Origin: Amphritea atlantica
GTDB lineage: Bacteria > Pseudomonadota > Gammaproteobacteria > Pseudomonadales > Balneatricaceae
Assembly: GCA_024397875.1 (NCBI GenBank)
Contig: CP073345.1
Coordinates: 62,001 to 126,000 of the forward strand
Direction of reading: 5' to 3'
DNA length: 64,000 nt
The notes under the pieces are model-generated. The model worked only from the letters and a program-made list of their open reading frames with translations. It made no database searches and had not been told where the DNA came from. Below are positions 9,516 to 19,085 of this stretch, piece by piece. The translations under genes and the position numbers were made by a program. Within the stretch, counting starts at the first letter, position 1; the number at the start of each line of letters is the position of its first letter.

Positions 9516-12313
9516 CAGCCCCGCTCCTGCATATATCGCCAGCTGGAACGGCCTGTTGTATCAGGGTCTCTTTGCCGCCTGTCAGCCTCATCCGGCTTTG
9601 GTTGTTCATCCTCGGTAGCGGGACTGATTATCTGATCCTCACCATCACCCATAAGAATCAGCTCTCCGGCACCATTACCCCGCTGCTGCCCTGAAGCATT
9701 TATCTTATCGCCATTCGCATCAGTAACCTTATCATCATCGTCGTACTTGCCATCACGGTTATTATCAATGGTTACATAGGTGAAGCGACTACCCGAGCGC
9801 TTATCCAGCTCCATCGTCCAGCCTTCTACGCCCGCCTGACAAGAATCAGATGCATAGGTGTGAGAAGAAAACAGAACCCGGTGGTCCCTGAGGGTCGGAG
9901 GGTTAAGCACCCGCTCACCCAACGGCAGCCAGTCATCATGGCCATCGGGTATTTTCAGATCGATAAACCAGCCCGCCTGAGCATTTGTTAACTGATTATT
10001 GGTCGTCAGACGCAGGTTGCGGCTGACTCCGTCAAAGTCATGATGACCCTGATAATAGATCGCCTGTTGTAACAACTGTGACCGGCCACCCGTGACCTCA
10101 GAACCTTTATCAACCACACCATAAAAGGTCTGCACACTCATATCGGACTTATCCGCTATTTCTAAATCCCTGCCAGTACCAAAAAAAACCATGTTACGTC
10201 CCAGCGGGTCTTCAGACACCGCCAGCCGGGAGGAAACCGGCTGCATATCACTGACAGCGCAGGGACTGCCCAGTATTGAACGGCGACAGGCCTGAAACAG
10301 TTTATAAGCCAGTTCCCAGTTAGCCGGATCACTGTCTGACAGGTCAAACTTCCAGATATTACCGTAGAGGTCGCCACCGTAAATCAGATCAACTATAGAG
10401 CCATCAGCGCTCACTGGGGTCAGAGTCGACATACCATTGGGCCTGTTCAGATCAGCCGGTGCTTCATCAAAGCCGGTATCGGTTGAGAGTTTGATCACCC
10501 TCTGACCTGTTGCCAGATCTACCAGATAGATCACCGCATCCCCGGACGTACTCCTGCTACTATCCGCTTCAGTGGCGTTATAACCGTTGCCAAAAACAAC
10601 ATACCAGTTACCGTCCTTCAGTTTGACAATTGCCGGACGGGCATAGCTATATCCCATATCTGCATCGTCGCTATCCCTGAACTCCCAATGAAATATTTTG
10701 TCCGCTTCAGCCTCACTAAACCGATCGGGATCCGTTACATCCAGGACATAAATCCCCTGACCACCGCCGTTAAGGCCTCCGGCAAGCATGGTTCGCCACT
10801 GACCATTGATATAAACATCCTGCACTGTCGGAGTGCCATCCACATAGTACAGGTGCTGATAGTGGGTACTCGCCAGGTTCTGAAGTCTGGAATGCAGGGC
10901 AGAGGGAATGTAGGCCAGCACCTCTTGACCATCCGAGGCGCGAAAACCATGCAGCATACCGTCATTAGCCCCCACATAGATGATCGGTTCACGATCTGCG
11001 CTGGCCTGTTTAAACACCCGATAGGAAGAGGTACTGTTAAAATTCTGGGGTGGACCGACATAGACCGGATTCGAGTGAATAATATCCCCCAGCAGGTTCT
11101 GACGGCTACGATAACCGGCCATATCGATGCCTCTAAGATATTCAACCAGCGATGAGCTGTTATTAAATAACGCCTCCTGTTCGCTGACTGAAAAATAGTC
11201 CCAGCGAAACCCGAGCCCCGTTGATTCACGGTTTGTGATAATCACCCGACTATCAGCATCCGGTATTACAGAAGAGGCTCTCCAGAGCGGGGTATCGCTG
11301 ACCTGCAGAAGACCGCTCTGAGCATTGATAGCCGTACTGAAAGCCGACAGTTCGCCGCTCCAGCCGTCAGTATTGTAACTTGCCTGATAGATATTCAGGC
11401 CACTGGAGATAGACCCTCTGTTCGAACTCAGCTGTGCGTCACTGAACACTTGAGGGGTGCTATCAACAGACACCCGTTTCAGCGAGGCCAGCAACGCATC
11501 TTCATTACCCGCGGTAAAGTACTCGCCATGACCCTGAACGGCAGCATCATTAAGCATAGGAGAATTGAGATCAAAACCGATCGTATAGGTGTGCATATTC
11601 TGCACCCCAGGCAGATCACTCAGATCAGTGTCCCAGGCGAATTTGGCCAGATCATCGAGGTAATACCACTCATCCGGAGGCCCATAATAGGCCTGCCCGC
11701 TTCCGTCTATCAGTGCTTTCCTGTCATCATCACCTGCATCCCAGTTTGGTAGTTCATTTCCTGCATCAGAATCACTGAGGGCACTAAAATCGCCATCCTT
11801 GCGCGGCAAGCCATCCGTAATCACGATAGTGAAGTTCTTCTGGCATTGATTGATAATCGGAGCGGTATAATTATTGGAAACGTGAGAGAAATGCCCGCGC
11901 ATCCCTCTGAAATAGCGGGTAACCTCATAATACGCTTCAGATATGGGCGTCCGGTTATCCGCCTGATATCCATTAAGCGTTGACGACAGATCTGCCTGAC
12001 GACTACCACAGGTACGATCAATTTTACCGCCCTGTTCGAAGTTGAAGCTCGCCAACCCCAGCCTAACGGCATTAGCAGACTCAATAACAGCCTTTGCCGC
12101 CTTTTTTGCCTGTTCTATCTTTGTCTTTCCACCGGCCTGCCCCTCAGGAGGGTCATCCATACTCGTCGAAGTATCCAGCAGAATCATCACATTCGGTGCA
12201 GCCACTTCTGCAGCACCAATAGGTATGTTACTGATGGTATATTCAGCTGAAACCGCCGGCCCGCTGAAAACCACAGTAAGACAAACCACCTTCAACATCC
12301 CTGTTTTGTCCAT
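9515..12313 (-). CDS. pilY1: PilY1, pilus tip adhesin/assembly factor
   Basis: Cleavable Sec signal ending VSA about residue 23, an N-terminal von Willebrand A domain with MIDAS DTSTS at residues 47-51, and a C-terminal PilC/PilY1 beta-propeller (IYVGANDGMLHGF; VFGNGYNATEAD). An EF-hand-like loop, DNNRDGKYDDDD, lies near residues 850-861. About 932 residues, shorter than the roughly 1160 of P. aeruginosa. PilY1 sits at the pilus tip and acts in adhesion, twitching and surface sensing (family knowledge). ATG at 12311-12313 is preferred: AGGTGA lies 5 nt upstream and a GTG at 12322 overlaps the pilX stop. It is the only pilY1 in the window, so set A may depend on it. Confidence 0.92.
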   Translation of the reverse strand: MDKTGMLKVVCLTVVFSGPAVSAEYTISNIPIGAAEVAAPNVMILLDTSTSMDDPPEGQAGGKTKIEQAKKAAKAVIESANAVRLGLASFNFEQGGKIDRTCGSRQADLSSTLNGYQADNRTPISEAYYEVTRYFRGMRGHFSHVSNNYTAPIINQCQKNFTIVITDGLPRKDGDFSALSDSDAGNELPNWDAGDDDRKALIDGSGQAYYGPPDEWYYLDDLAKFAWDTDLSDLPGVQNMHTYTIGFDLNSPMLNDAAVQGHGEYFTAGNEDALLASLKRVSVDSTPQVFSDAQLSSNRGSISSGLNIYQASYNTDGWSGELSAFSTAINAQSGLLQVSDTPLWRASSVIPDADSRVIITNRESTGLGFRWDYFSVSEQEALFNNSSSLVEYLRGIDMAGYRSRQNLLGDIIHSNPVYVGPPQNFNSTSSYRVFKQASADREPIIYVGANDGMLHGFRASDGQEVLAYIPSALHSRLQNLASTHYQHLYYVDGTPTVQDVYINGQWRTMLAGGLNGGGQGIYVLDVTDPDRFSEAEADKIFHWEFRDSDDADMGYSYARPAIVKLKDGNWYVVFGNGYNATEADSSRSTSGDAVIYLVDLATGQRVIKLSTDTGFDEAPADLNRPNGMSTLTPVSADGSIVDLIYGGDLYGNIWKFDLSDSDPANWELAYKLFQACRRSILGSPCAVSDMQPVSSRLAVSEDPLGRNMVFFGTGRDLEIADKSDMSVQTFYGVVDKGSEVTGGRSQLLQQAIYYQGHHDFDGVSRNLRLTTNNQLTNAQAGWFIDLKIPDGHDDWLPLGERVLNPPTLRDHRVLFSSHTYASDSCQAGVEGWTMELDKRSGSRFTYVTIDNNRDGKYDDDDKVTDANGDKINASGQQRGNGAGELILMGDGEDQIISPATEDEQPKPDEADRRQRDPDTTGRSSWRYMQERG

Positions 12314-12318
12314 CGCAA

Positions 12319-12891
12319 TCACCTGAAGCGCTTGCGGTACTCGCTGATAAGTACCACTTCGCTATTACCTGTTACCCCGGTACTGCGGCCATACAGCCGG
12401 AACGTTACCACCCCCCGCCCCTGACCATACAGATACCCCAGGGTTTTATCATCCGCTGAAAAATCGATGACCTCGAAACTGACTCTGGGTTGCTCATGAG
12501 TCCGGGCCACATGGACTGGATTAAAATCGCTGGCTGGCTTAGCTCTGTCTATCCAGTTATTCACTGAACCGAGATGAGCCAATTGTTGCTGCAACGCAGA
12601 ACTGTTGCGACTATCGAAGATAAAAGCTGTATCACCTGAGTTCCAGCTATCATAATCCGTGAGTTCCGGTGCAACTTTCAAAGCCGCAAGCCACATTTCT
12701 GCATACAGCAGTACCGTTTCACTCGCTTCAAACGCCACGGTCTGATCCTGAAGATTGGCAGCCATTCTCGATTGCAGTACATTGCTCTGCAGCGAAGTCG
12801 TTGCCATCAACGTCATCACCAGCAACAGAGTCAACGCAACCACCAGTGTTGCACCCCGCTGGGTGTTGTCGATGCCTGTTATGCTGATCAT
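12319..12891 (-). CDS. pilX: PilX minor prepilin
   Basis: N-terminus NTQRG^ATLVVALTLLLVMTLMATTSL without Glu at +5, followed by LQSRMAANLQDQTVAFEASE, typical of PilX. 190 residues. The ATG overlaps the pilW stop (TGATG), and pilY1 starts 5 nt after its own stop. PilX with PilV, PilW and PilY1 forms the assembly-priming tip complex. Confidence 0.88.
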   Translation of the reverse strand: MISITGIDNTQRGATLVVALTLLLVMTLMATTSLQSNVLQSRMAANLQDQTVAFEASETVLLYAEMWLAALKVAPELTDYDSWNSGDTAFIFDSRNSSALQQQLAHLGSVNNWIDRAKPASDFNPVHVARTHEQPRVSFEVIDFSADDKTLGYLYGQGRGVVTFRLYGRSTGVTGNSEVVLISEYRKRFR

Positions 12892-13625
12892 CAGTCCGCT
12901 CCTTTGACTGCCAGCGCATTTCTTATCAGCGCTGTCGCTGTATACACCTGATACAGTCGCCGGTCAGATGTATCCAAAGCATCAAAGGGTGCAGGCAGCA
13001 CCTGAGATTTATCCGTCACTCCACTGCCCGAACTGCGCATCAAAAGATAAAAACGGGCGCTGATCACTTCGCTCCAATCCGATGCGGACATATCACTGAT
13101 TCTGCGATAGCTGTCCACCAACTGATCAGCATCACTGTCAACGCCATACTCCATCACCAGCCCTGTCACACCTTCAACCAGAGGTTGATTATTTCTGTAT
13201 AGCGAGGGCACGCCGCCTGATGAATAGCCAATGTAGTAGGCGCGTCCCTCAGAACTTGCTGTCTTAAGGCCTGGAAGGTAAACAATCTCACTACGTACAT
13301 TATCCTGGAGGATGACCAGCGCGTTATTAGCGTGAGAAATCTCAAAAGAGTTGATTTTTTTGGCATCATTTTCTACCCCCTCAATCAATACCCCGCCGAA
13401 AGCCTTTGCTCCACTTTGACGCAGGTCTTTAAGCAGGATATTCGATGCGTAGCGACCGCCTTCCTGTACCTCTGCCATGGCATCCTGGATCTGATAAGTT
13501 TTCGCCGAAGCAACAAAAGCCGCCAGCATCGCCGCGGTAAGCAGCAAACCAATAACGGTTGAGACCATCAGCTCAACCATTGAGAAACCCGACTGAGAAC
13601 GCTTAAGGTGTATTGCCGACCCCAT
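12891..13625 (-). CDS. pilW: PilW minor prepilin
   Basis: Signal RSQSG^FSMVELMVSTVIGLLLTAA with Glu at +5; the downstream segment (DAMAEVQEGGRYASNILLKD, then LRQSG) is characteristic of PilW. About 244 residues from ATG 13625, which overlaps the pilV stop as TGATG; a GTG one codon upstream is less likely. Fourth member of the coupled chain pilV-pilW-pilX-pilY1-pilE. Confidence 0.88.
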   Translation of the reverse strand: MGSAIHLKRSQSGFSMVELMVSTVIGLLLTAAMLAAFVASAKTYQIQDAMAEVQEGGRYASNILLKDLRQSGAKAFGGVLIEGVENDAKKINSFEISHANNALVILQDNVRSEIVYLPGLKTASSEGRAYYIGYSSGGVPSLYRNNQPLVEGVTGLVMEYGVDSDADQLVDSYRRISDMSASDWSEVISARFYLLMRSSGSGVTDKSQVLPAPFDALDTSDRRLYQVYTATALIRNALAVKGAD

Positions 13626-14146
13626 CACAGATCAACCTCATGCTGATAGCTCGAGAGTCCACCCGAATCCCGGCGGGCATTCCAACGGATCACAATAATG
13701 ATACGTTGCCCGGCTCGCTTAATTTCAGCATCACCTTCGGGAAGAATAGTACTGAGCCAGTTAAGCCAGCCATTCAGATCAGAGTAAGCCAGCTTTTTGC
13801 TGCTATCACTGATAGCCTCAGCAGAGAAATCCGTGGCCTCCTGACTGAGCGTTAATGCATAGTCATCAGTCAGCCCGGCCTGCCTGTTGAGCCGTATCCG
13901 GTCAGCCATATCATTGGCCAGCGTAATTGCCTGGGTTCGCAGATAAGCACTTTGATTTTGTTGTATACCACGCGCCTGCATGGCCATCATGCCCGCCAGC
14001 CCGATAGTGACAAGCACCAACGTCACCAACACCTCAATCAGGGTAGTGCCTTGCTCAGATGAGCACAGAGAAATATTAGCCGACTCAGGCCGCCAGACGT
14101 GGCGAGCAAAAGCGGTGAAGGGAGATTCACATCCTTGTCCGTTCAT
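13625..14146 (-). CDS. pilV: PilV minor prepilin with long leader
   Basis: Signal SSEQG^TTLIEVLVTLVLVTIGLAGMMAMQ, Gly at -1 and Glu at +5, followed by PilV-type ALRTQAITLAND-like text (YLRTQAITLANDMADRIRLNR). The leader is 33 residues, where 6-15 is usual. No in-frame ATG, GTG or TTG lies nearer the cleavage site, so the long leader seems real. 173 residues. CGGA lies 7 nt before the ATG. First gene of set B; no clear promoter was seen in the 98 bp before fkpB. Confidence 0.85.
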   Translation of the reverse strand: MNGQGCESPFTAFARHVWRPESANISLCSSEQGTTLIEVLVTLVLVTIGLAGMMAMQARGIQQNQSAYLRTQAITLANDMADRIRLNRQAGLTDDYALTLSQEATDFSAEAISDSSKKLAYSDLNGWLNWLSTILPEGDAEIKRAGQRIIIVIRWNARRDSGGLSSYQHEVDL

Positions 14147-14244
14147 TACAACATCCGTGTTGTATTAGAGTAGATGTAAGATAGTCAAAGAAAATGAAAC
14201 GTGCCAGTTATCAGCAGACTTTCTTGTTCTGCAGCAGTACCCGG

Positions 14245-14700
14245 CTATTCAACCGAGAGAATCTTAACTTCAAATTTAAGATTTTTACCCGCCAGCGGGT
14301 GGTTAAAGTCGACCGTGACCATCCGTTCATCAAACTCAGCGACCATGCCGGGTAACTCGCCATCAGATGCATCAGCAAAAGAAATTACCAAGCCTTTTTC
14401 TAAGGCCATATCACCGAACTGCTTACGGGGGATACGTTGCATATTATTTGGGTTGGACATGCCAAAACCCTGCTCCGGCAGTATATCGATTACCGCTTCA
14501 TCGCCAGCCTGCATGCCTAACAGTGCGTTTTCAAAGCCATCGAGCAGCTGACCATCACCGACAACAAAAGTGGCTGGATTTGCTTCAAAATTAGAATCAA
14601 CCACCTGACCATCTTCCAGCTTAATAGCAAAATGGAGGGTTACCTTAGCATCAGGCGCTATTGTCTGGTGTGTCGCCCCTGGTGAATTAAATTCTGACAT
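14245..14700 (-). CDS. fkpB: FKBP-type peptidyl-prolyl isomerase, SlpA/FkpB family
   Basis: 151-residue FKBP-fold isomerase (LHFAIKLEDGQVVDSNFEAN; VVGDGQLLDGFENALLGMQA) with the SlpA insert-in-flap region (PEQGFGMSNPNNMQRIPRKQ). Lies 12 nt downstream of lspA, its usual partner. In E. coli the next gene is ispH; here the next gene on the strand is pilV, so ispH must be elsewhere. Confidence 0.93.
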   Translation of the reverse strand: MSEFNSPGATHQTIAPDAKVTLHFAIKLEDGQVVDSNFEANPATFVVGDGQLLDGFENALLGMQAGDEAVIDILPEQGFGMSNPNNMQRIPRKQFGDMALEKGLVISFADASDGELPGMVAEFDERMVTVDFNHPLAGKNLKFEVKILSVE

Positions 14701-14712
14701 AAATGCAGACCT

Positions 14713-15207
14713 TTATTTGGATTTATGACTGGTTTCAGAGAACCATAACATATCGATAATCAGCATGCCTGCACCGATTGTAATGGCCGTATCCGCCAGA
14801 TTAAACGCCGGAAAGTAATAGCCATTATAGTGCAGCGAGATAAAGTCGATCACATAGCCCTGCACAACCCGGTCATACAAATTTCCCAGTGCACCACCCA
14901 ACACCAGCGCCAGACCAATGCCCAGCCAGCGCTGCTGATATGAAGTACGGGCCATCCATATCAGCAGGACGGTACTGACAACAATCGCAATCAGGGCAAA
15001 AAACCAGCGCTGCCAGCCTCCGGCCTGAGCCAGAAAACTGAATGCGGCACCGGTATTATGCAGTAACGTCAGGTCAAAGACCGGTAATTGAGGATGCGGA
15101 ACGCCATAGGGTAGCAACGTGCTGGCCTGATATTTGGTAAACAGATCCAGCGCGATAACCACCACTACCAGCCAGAGCCAGCTCAGTGCTGTACGGGGCT
15201 TTACCAT
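14713..15207 (-). CDS. lspA: LspA, lipoprotein signal peptidase
   Basis: Inner-membrane aspartyl protease that removes signal peptides from lipidated prolipoproteins such as BamD. Four membrane helices; catalytic motifs NLYDRVVQGYVIDFI and FNLADTAITIG carry the two aspartates. 164 residues from ATG 15205-15207. The ileS stop codon TAA is the first part of its Shine-Dalgarno (TAAGG, 8 nt before the ATG); a longer reading that overlaps ileS lacks such support. Confidence 0.95.
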   Translation of the reverse strand: MVKPRTALSWLWLVVVVIALDLFTKYQASTLLPYGVPHPQLPVFDLTLLHNTGAAFSFLAQAGGWQRWFFALIAIVVSTVLLIWMARTSYQQRWLGIGLALVLGGALGNLYDRVVQGYVIDFISLHYNGYYFPAFNLADTAITIGAGMLIIDMLWFSETSHKSK

Positions 15208-15217
15208 CAAACCGACC

Positions 15218-18022
15218 TTATGCAAAGCGACGCTGTTCACCATCACCGGCGACATTATCTACGCAACGTTCGCAGAGATCCTCATGCTCAGCATGATTAC
15301 CCACATCTTCACGATGGTGCCAGCAGCGACCACACTTTGCCTGGCTGCTCTTAACCACGGAGACACTCAGCCCCTGAAGTTCGGTTGCAACCGCGTCTGT
15401 CGCGTCGTCCGCAGACCGGACAGCAGCTTTAGACGTGATCAATACAAAGCGCAGCTCATCCTCAAGCTTTTCCAGCTGAGCCTGCAGCTCAGGGACACAA
15501 TACAGAGTCACCTCCGCTTCAAGACTGCCACCGATATGGCCGGCATTACGCTGGTTTTCAAGCTCTTTGTTAACGGCGGTCTTCACCGCAAGTATCTGCT
15601 GCCAGTAATCACGCCCCAGCTCTGCCGCCCCATCCAGCTTCGCCAGATCGGTGTACCAGGTTGCCAGCTGTACAGACTCAGCGCGCTCACCAGGCAGCTC
15701 ACTCCAGATCTCGTCCGCCGTAAAGCTGAGGATTGGCGCGATCCAGCGTACCATCGCTTCGATAATATGATAGAGGGCCGTCTGACAGGAACGACGGGCA
15801 ACAGAATCGCCCTTAGCCGTATACTGGCGGTCCTTAATAATATCCAGGTAGAAGCCACCCAGATCCAGCGAACAGAAGTGAGAAACCTTCTGATACACTT
15901 GCAGCATCTGGTACTGGTCATAATGACCGGTCAACTCATCCTGAAGACGGGCAGCACGATCCACCGCCCAGCGATCCAGCGCCACCATATCTGCAGGCGC
16001 CAGCATATCCGTTTCCGGGTTAAAACCATCCAGGTTGGCCAGCAGGAAGCGGGCCGTGTTGCGGATCCGGCGGTAAGCATCAGCAGTACGTTTGAGAATT
16101 TCATCAGAGACTGTCATCTCAGAGCTGAAATCGGTTGAAGCAACCCACAGACGCAAAATATCAGCGCCGTACTTATTCATCACTTCCTGCGGAGAGACAA
16201 CGTTACCCACCGACTTGGACATCTTTCTGCCATCACCGTCAACGGTAAAGCCGTGAGTCAGCACCTGCTTGTATGGCGCACAGCCCTTGATAGCGATACT
16301 GGTCTTCAGTGAAGACTGGAACCAGCCACGATGCTGGTCAGAACCTTCCAGATACATATTGGCAGGAAACTGCAGACCTTCCGTCCGGTCCAGCACGGAG
16401 TAATGAGTCACACCGGAGTCAAACCAGACATCCAGGGTATCAAGAACTTTTTCATACTGATCCGCTTCATCACCCAGCAGTTCGCTGGCATCAAGATCAA
16501 ACCAGGCATCAATACCGGTTTTTTCCACACGTAGCGCGACCTCTTCGATCAGGCGCGGAGTTTCAGGATGCAGCTCAGCCGTTGTCTTATTAACAAACAG
16601 GGCGATCGGCACACCCCAGGTCCGCTGACGGGAGATACACCAGTCAGGGCTCTGCTCTACCATCGATTCAATACGGTTCTGACCCCAGCCCGGGAACCAC
16701 TCAACCTGCTTAATCGCTTCCAGCGCATCGCGCTTCAGGCCTTTCTCTTCCATGCTGATAAACCACTGTGGCGTAGCACGGTAAATCAAGGGGGTTTTGG
16801 TCCGCCAGCAGTGTGGATAACTATGGCTGAAAGGCTTTTTCAGAATCAGCCGGTCATTGGCCTCCAGCGCCGCTACAATGGCATCCTCTACTTTGTAGAC
16901 ATGCTGTCCGGCAAATTCACCGGCATGCTCAGTATAAACACCATCTGGGCCAACCAGATTCAGGGTTCCGATACCGTAAACACGCCCCACATTAAAGTCT
17001 TCCACACCGTGATCTGGCGCGGTATGCACGGCCCCGGTCCCCGCTTCGGTAGTAACATGATCACCCAGAATGACCGGTACCTGTCGGTCATAGAACGGAT
17101 GCTGCAGCTGCTGATGCTCCAGCGCCTCACCTTTACAGCGACCGACGATCTTATGCGCTTCGATTCCGTAACGCTGCAGCGTATCTTCCACCAAAGCCTC
17201 AGCGATCAGCAACCGTTCCCCCCCCACCTGCACCAGCACATAGTCCAGTTCAGCATTGAGTGATACCGCCTGGTTAGCAGGCAATGTCCAGGGAGTTGTG
17301 GTCCAGATCACCACACTGGCCTCGCCCTCTCCCGAAAGATCCTCAAAGCAACTGAGGAATGCATCCGGGTCAACCGGCGCAAAACGCACATCGATTGCCA
17401 GTGATGTTTTATCCTGATACTCCACTTCCGCTTCTGCCAAAGCAGAACCGCCCACAACGCTCCAGTAAACCGGCTTGTAGCCTTTCACCAAGTGACCGTT
17501 TTCGGTGATTTTACCCAACGCCCGGATAATGTTGGCTTCGGTTGCGAAGTTCATGGTCAGATATGGGTTTTCCCAGTCACCCAGTACGCCCAGACGGATA
17601 AAGTCTTTCTTCTGACCTTCCACCTGACGAGAAGCATATTCACGGCACTTTTTACGGAAATCGCCGTATGAGACTTTCACACCGGCTTTGCCAATCTTTT
17701 TCTCAACATTATGCTCAATCGGCAGACCATGGCAGTCCCAGCCCGGCACATAAGGGGCATCAAAGCCAGCTATGGTACGGGACTTAACGATTATATCCTT
17801 CAGAATCTTGTTCACCGCATGACCGATATGGATATCGCCGTTCGCATAGGGAGGCCCATCATGCAGGATAAATTTCTCACGACCTGCGCAGACTTCGCGA
17901 ATCTTCTGGTACAGATCCATCTTCTGCCACTGTTTCAGCATCTGAGGCTCTTTCTGAGCCAGATTGCCGCGCATCGGGAACTTAGTATTCGGTAAGTTCA
18001 GGGTCGGTTTATAATCGGTCAT
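15218..18022 (-). CDS. ileS: Isoleucyl-tRNA synthetase
   Basis: Class Ia synthetase of 934 residues. HIGH at residues 65-68, KMSKS in [10 protein letters not shown] near residue 600, and a C-terminal zinc finger ([20 protein letters not shown] with later CERC). An editing CP1 domain is present ([15 protein letters not shown]). It follows ribF by 38 nt and overlaps the Shine-Dalgarno of lspA. Confidence 0.97.
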   Translation of the reverse strand: MTDYKPTLNLPNTKFPMRGNLAQKEPQMLKQWQKMDLYQKIREVCAGREKFILHDGPPYANGDIHIGHAVNKILKDIIVKSRTIAGFDAPYVPGWDCHGLPIEHNVEKKIGKAGVKVSYGDFRKKCREYASRQVEGQKKDFIRLGVLGDWENPYLTMNFATEANIIRALGKITENGHLVKGYKPVYWSVVGGSALAEAEVEYQDKTSLAIDVRFAPVDPDAFLSCFEDLSGEGEASVVIWTTTPWTLPANQAVSLNAELDYVLVQVGGERLLIAEALVEDTLQRYGIEAHKIVGRCKGEALEHQQLQHPFYDRQVPVILGDHVTTEAGTGAVHTAPDHGVEDFNVGRVYGIGTLNLVGPDGVYTEHAGEFAGQHVYKVEDAIVAALEANDRLILKKPFSHSYPHCWRTKTPLIYRATPQWFISMEEKGLKRDALEAIKQVEWFPGWGQNRIESMVEQSPDWCISRQRTWGVPIALFVNKTTAELHPETPRLIEEVALRVEKTGIDAWFDLDASELLGDEADQYEKVLDTLDVWFDSGVTHYSVLDRTEGLQFPANMYLEGSDQHRGWFQSSLKTSIAIKGCAPYKQVLTHGFTVDGDGRKMSKSVGNVVSPQEVMNKYGADILRLWVASTDFSSEMTVSDEILKRTADAYRRIRNTARFLLANLDGFNPETDMLAPADMVALDRWAVDRAARLQDELTGHYDQYQMLQVYQKVSHFCSLDLGGFYLDIIKDRQYTAKGDSVARRSCQTALYHIIEAMVRWIAPILSFTADEIWSELPGERAESVQLATWYTDLAKLDGAAELGRDYWQQILAVKTAVNKELENQRNAGHIGGSLEAEVTLYCVPELQAQLEKLEDELRFVLITSKAAVRSADDATDAVATELQGLSVSVVKSSQAKCGRCWHHREDVGNHAEHEDLCERCVDNVAGDGEQRRFA

Positions 18023-18060
18023 TGTCGTATCGCTTCTGGATCATCTAATTTTGGCCCTGC

Positions 18061-18993
18061 TTACAAGGCACCTGTCAGAAAGTAATTTCTGACCTGTTTA
18101 ATATCGTTTTCTATCTGTTGTTTCAGTTTTTCCAGCCCCTCAAACTTCTTTTCAGGACGGATAAAGGCTTTAAATTCCACACTCAGCAACTGACCGTAAA
18201 GGTCACAGTCCAGATCAAACAGATGCGCTTCCAGCACTGGCTGTTTACCATTTACCGTCGGGCGCATGCCTACATTAGCCACCCCTTCAGCAGACAGATT
18301 CTTACCCGTCACTGTCACTGCATATACACCGTTCAGCGGGCAGTGGAAACGATGCATCCGTATATTTGCCGTGGGGACGCCGATGGTGCGCCCTAATTGC
18401 TGGCCATGCATAACCCGCCCGGTCACCCGGTAAGGCCGGCCTAACAACCGTTCAGCCAGAACCAGGTCATTGCTCTGCAGCGCCGCCCGGATCCGGGTAC
18501 TGCTGACCCGTTCGCCGTCCACATCAAAGGTCTCGGTGTTAACCACACTGAAGCCATAACGTTCACCGCTATGTCGCAGCATGTTGTAGTCGCCACTGCG
18601 ATCACAACCAAAACGGAAGTCATCACCCACGACAAAATGCCTCACCGACAGTCCCTTTAACAACAACTCATCGACAAACTGGTCGGCACTCATGGTCCGC
18701 AAACGCTCGTTGAAGGTCAGGCATAGCACCCGGTCCACGCCATTTGCCTTGAGTAAGCGAACCTTTTCATCAAAACGGGTCAGGCGGGGTGGTGCCTGAT
18801 TACCGGAAAAAAACTCTCGTGGCTGGGGTTCAAAAATAATCACAACCGCCGGCAACCCCAGCTCTCGCCCTTTGCGAAGAACCTGAGCCAATACCTGCTG
18901 ATGACCCAGATGCACGCCATCAAAGTTGCCGATCGTTGCGACACAGCCTTTATGCTTGTCACGCAGATTATGCAGACCCCGAATCAGCTCCAT
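18061..18993 (-). CDS. ribF: RibF, bifunctional riboflavin kinase/FAD synthetase
   Basis: Makes FMN and FAD from riboflavin. The N-terminal nucleotidyltransferase has GNFDGVHLGHQQVL; the C-terminal kinase has GVPTANIRMHR, and FEGLEKLKQQIENDI near the end. 310 residues, the standard length. First of a ribF-ileS-lspA-fkpB run, 92 bp after murJ. Confidence 0.95.
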   Translation of the reverse strand: MELIRGLHNLRDKHKGCVATIGNFDGVHLGHQQVLAQVLRKGRELGLPAVVIIFEPQPREFFSGNQAPPRLTRFDEKVRLLKANGVDRVLCLTFNERLRTMSADQFVDELLLKGLSVRHFVVGDDFRFGCDRSGDYNMLRHSGERYGFSVVNTETFDVDGERVSSTRIRAALQSNDLVLAERLLGRPYRVTGRVMHGQQLGRTIGVPTANIRMHRFHCPLNGVYAVTVTGKNLSAEGVANVGMRPTVNGKQPVLEAHLFDLDCDLYGQLLSVEFKAFIRPEKKFEGLEKLKQQIENDIKQVRNYFLTGAL

Positions 18994-19085
18994 GTCACCT
19001 CAATCTCATCAACAAATAAAATAAGCGCAAAATTATACCTCAGTTACAGCGATATCCGCCATCCGTCGGCGGCGATACTGACCGA

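Noticed and set aside
15134..16138. 334-codon plus-strand reading frame opposite ileS
   Set aside because: Shadow of the ileS coding sequence; no family resemblance and no ribosome site.
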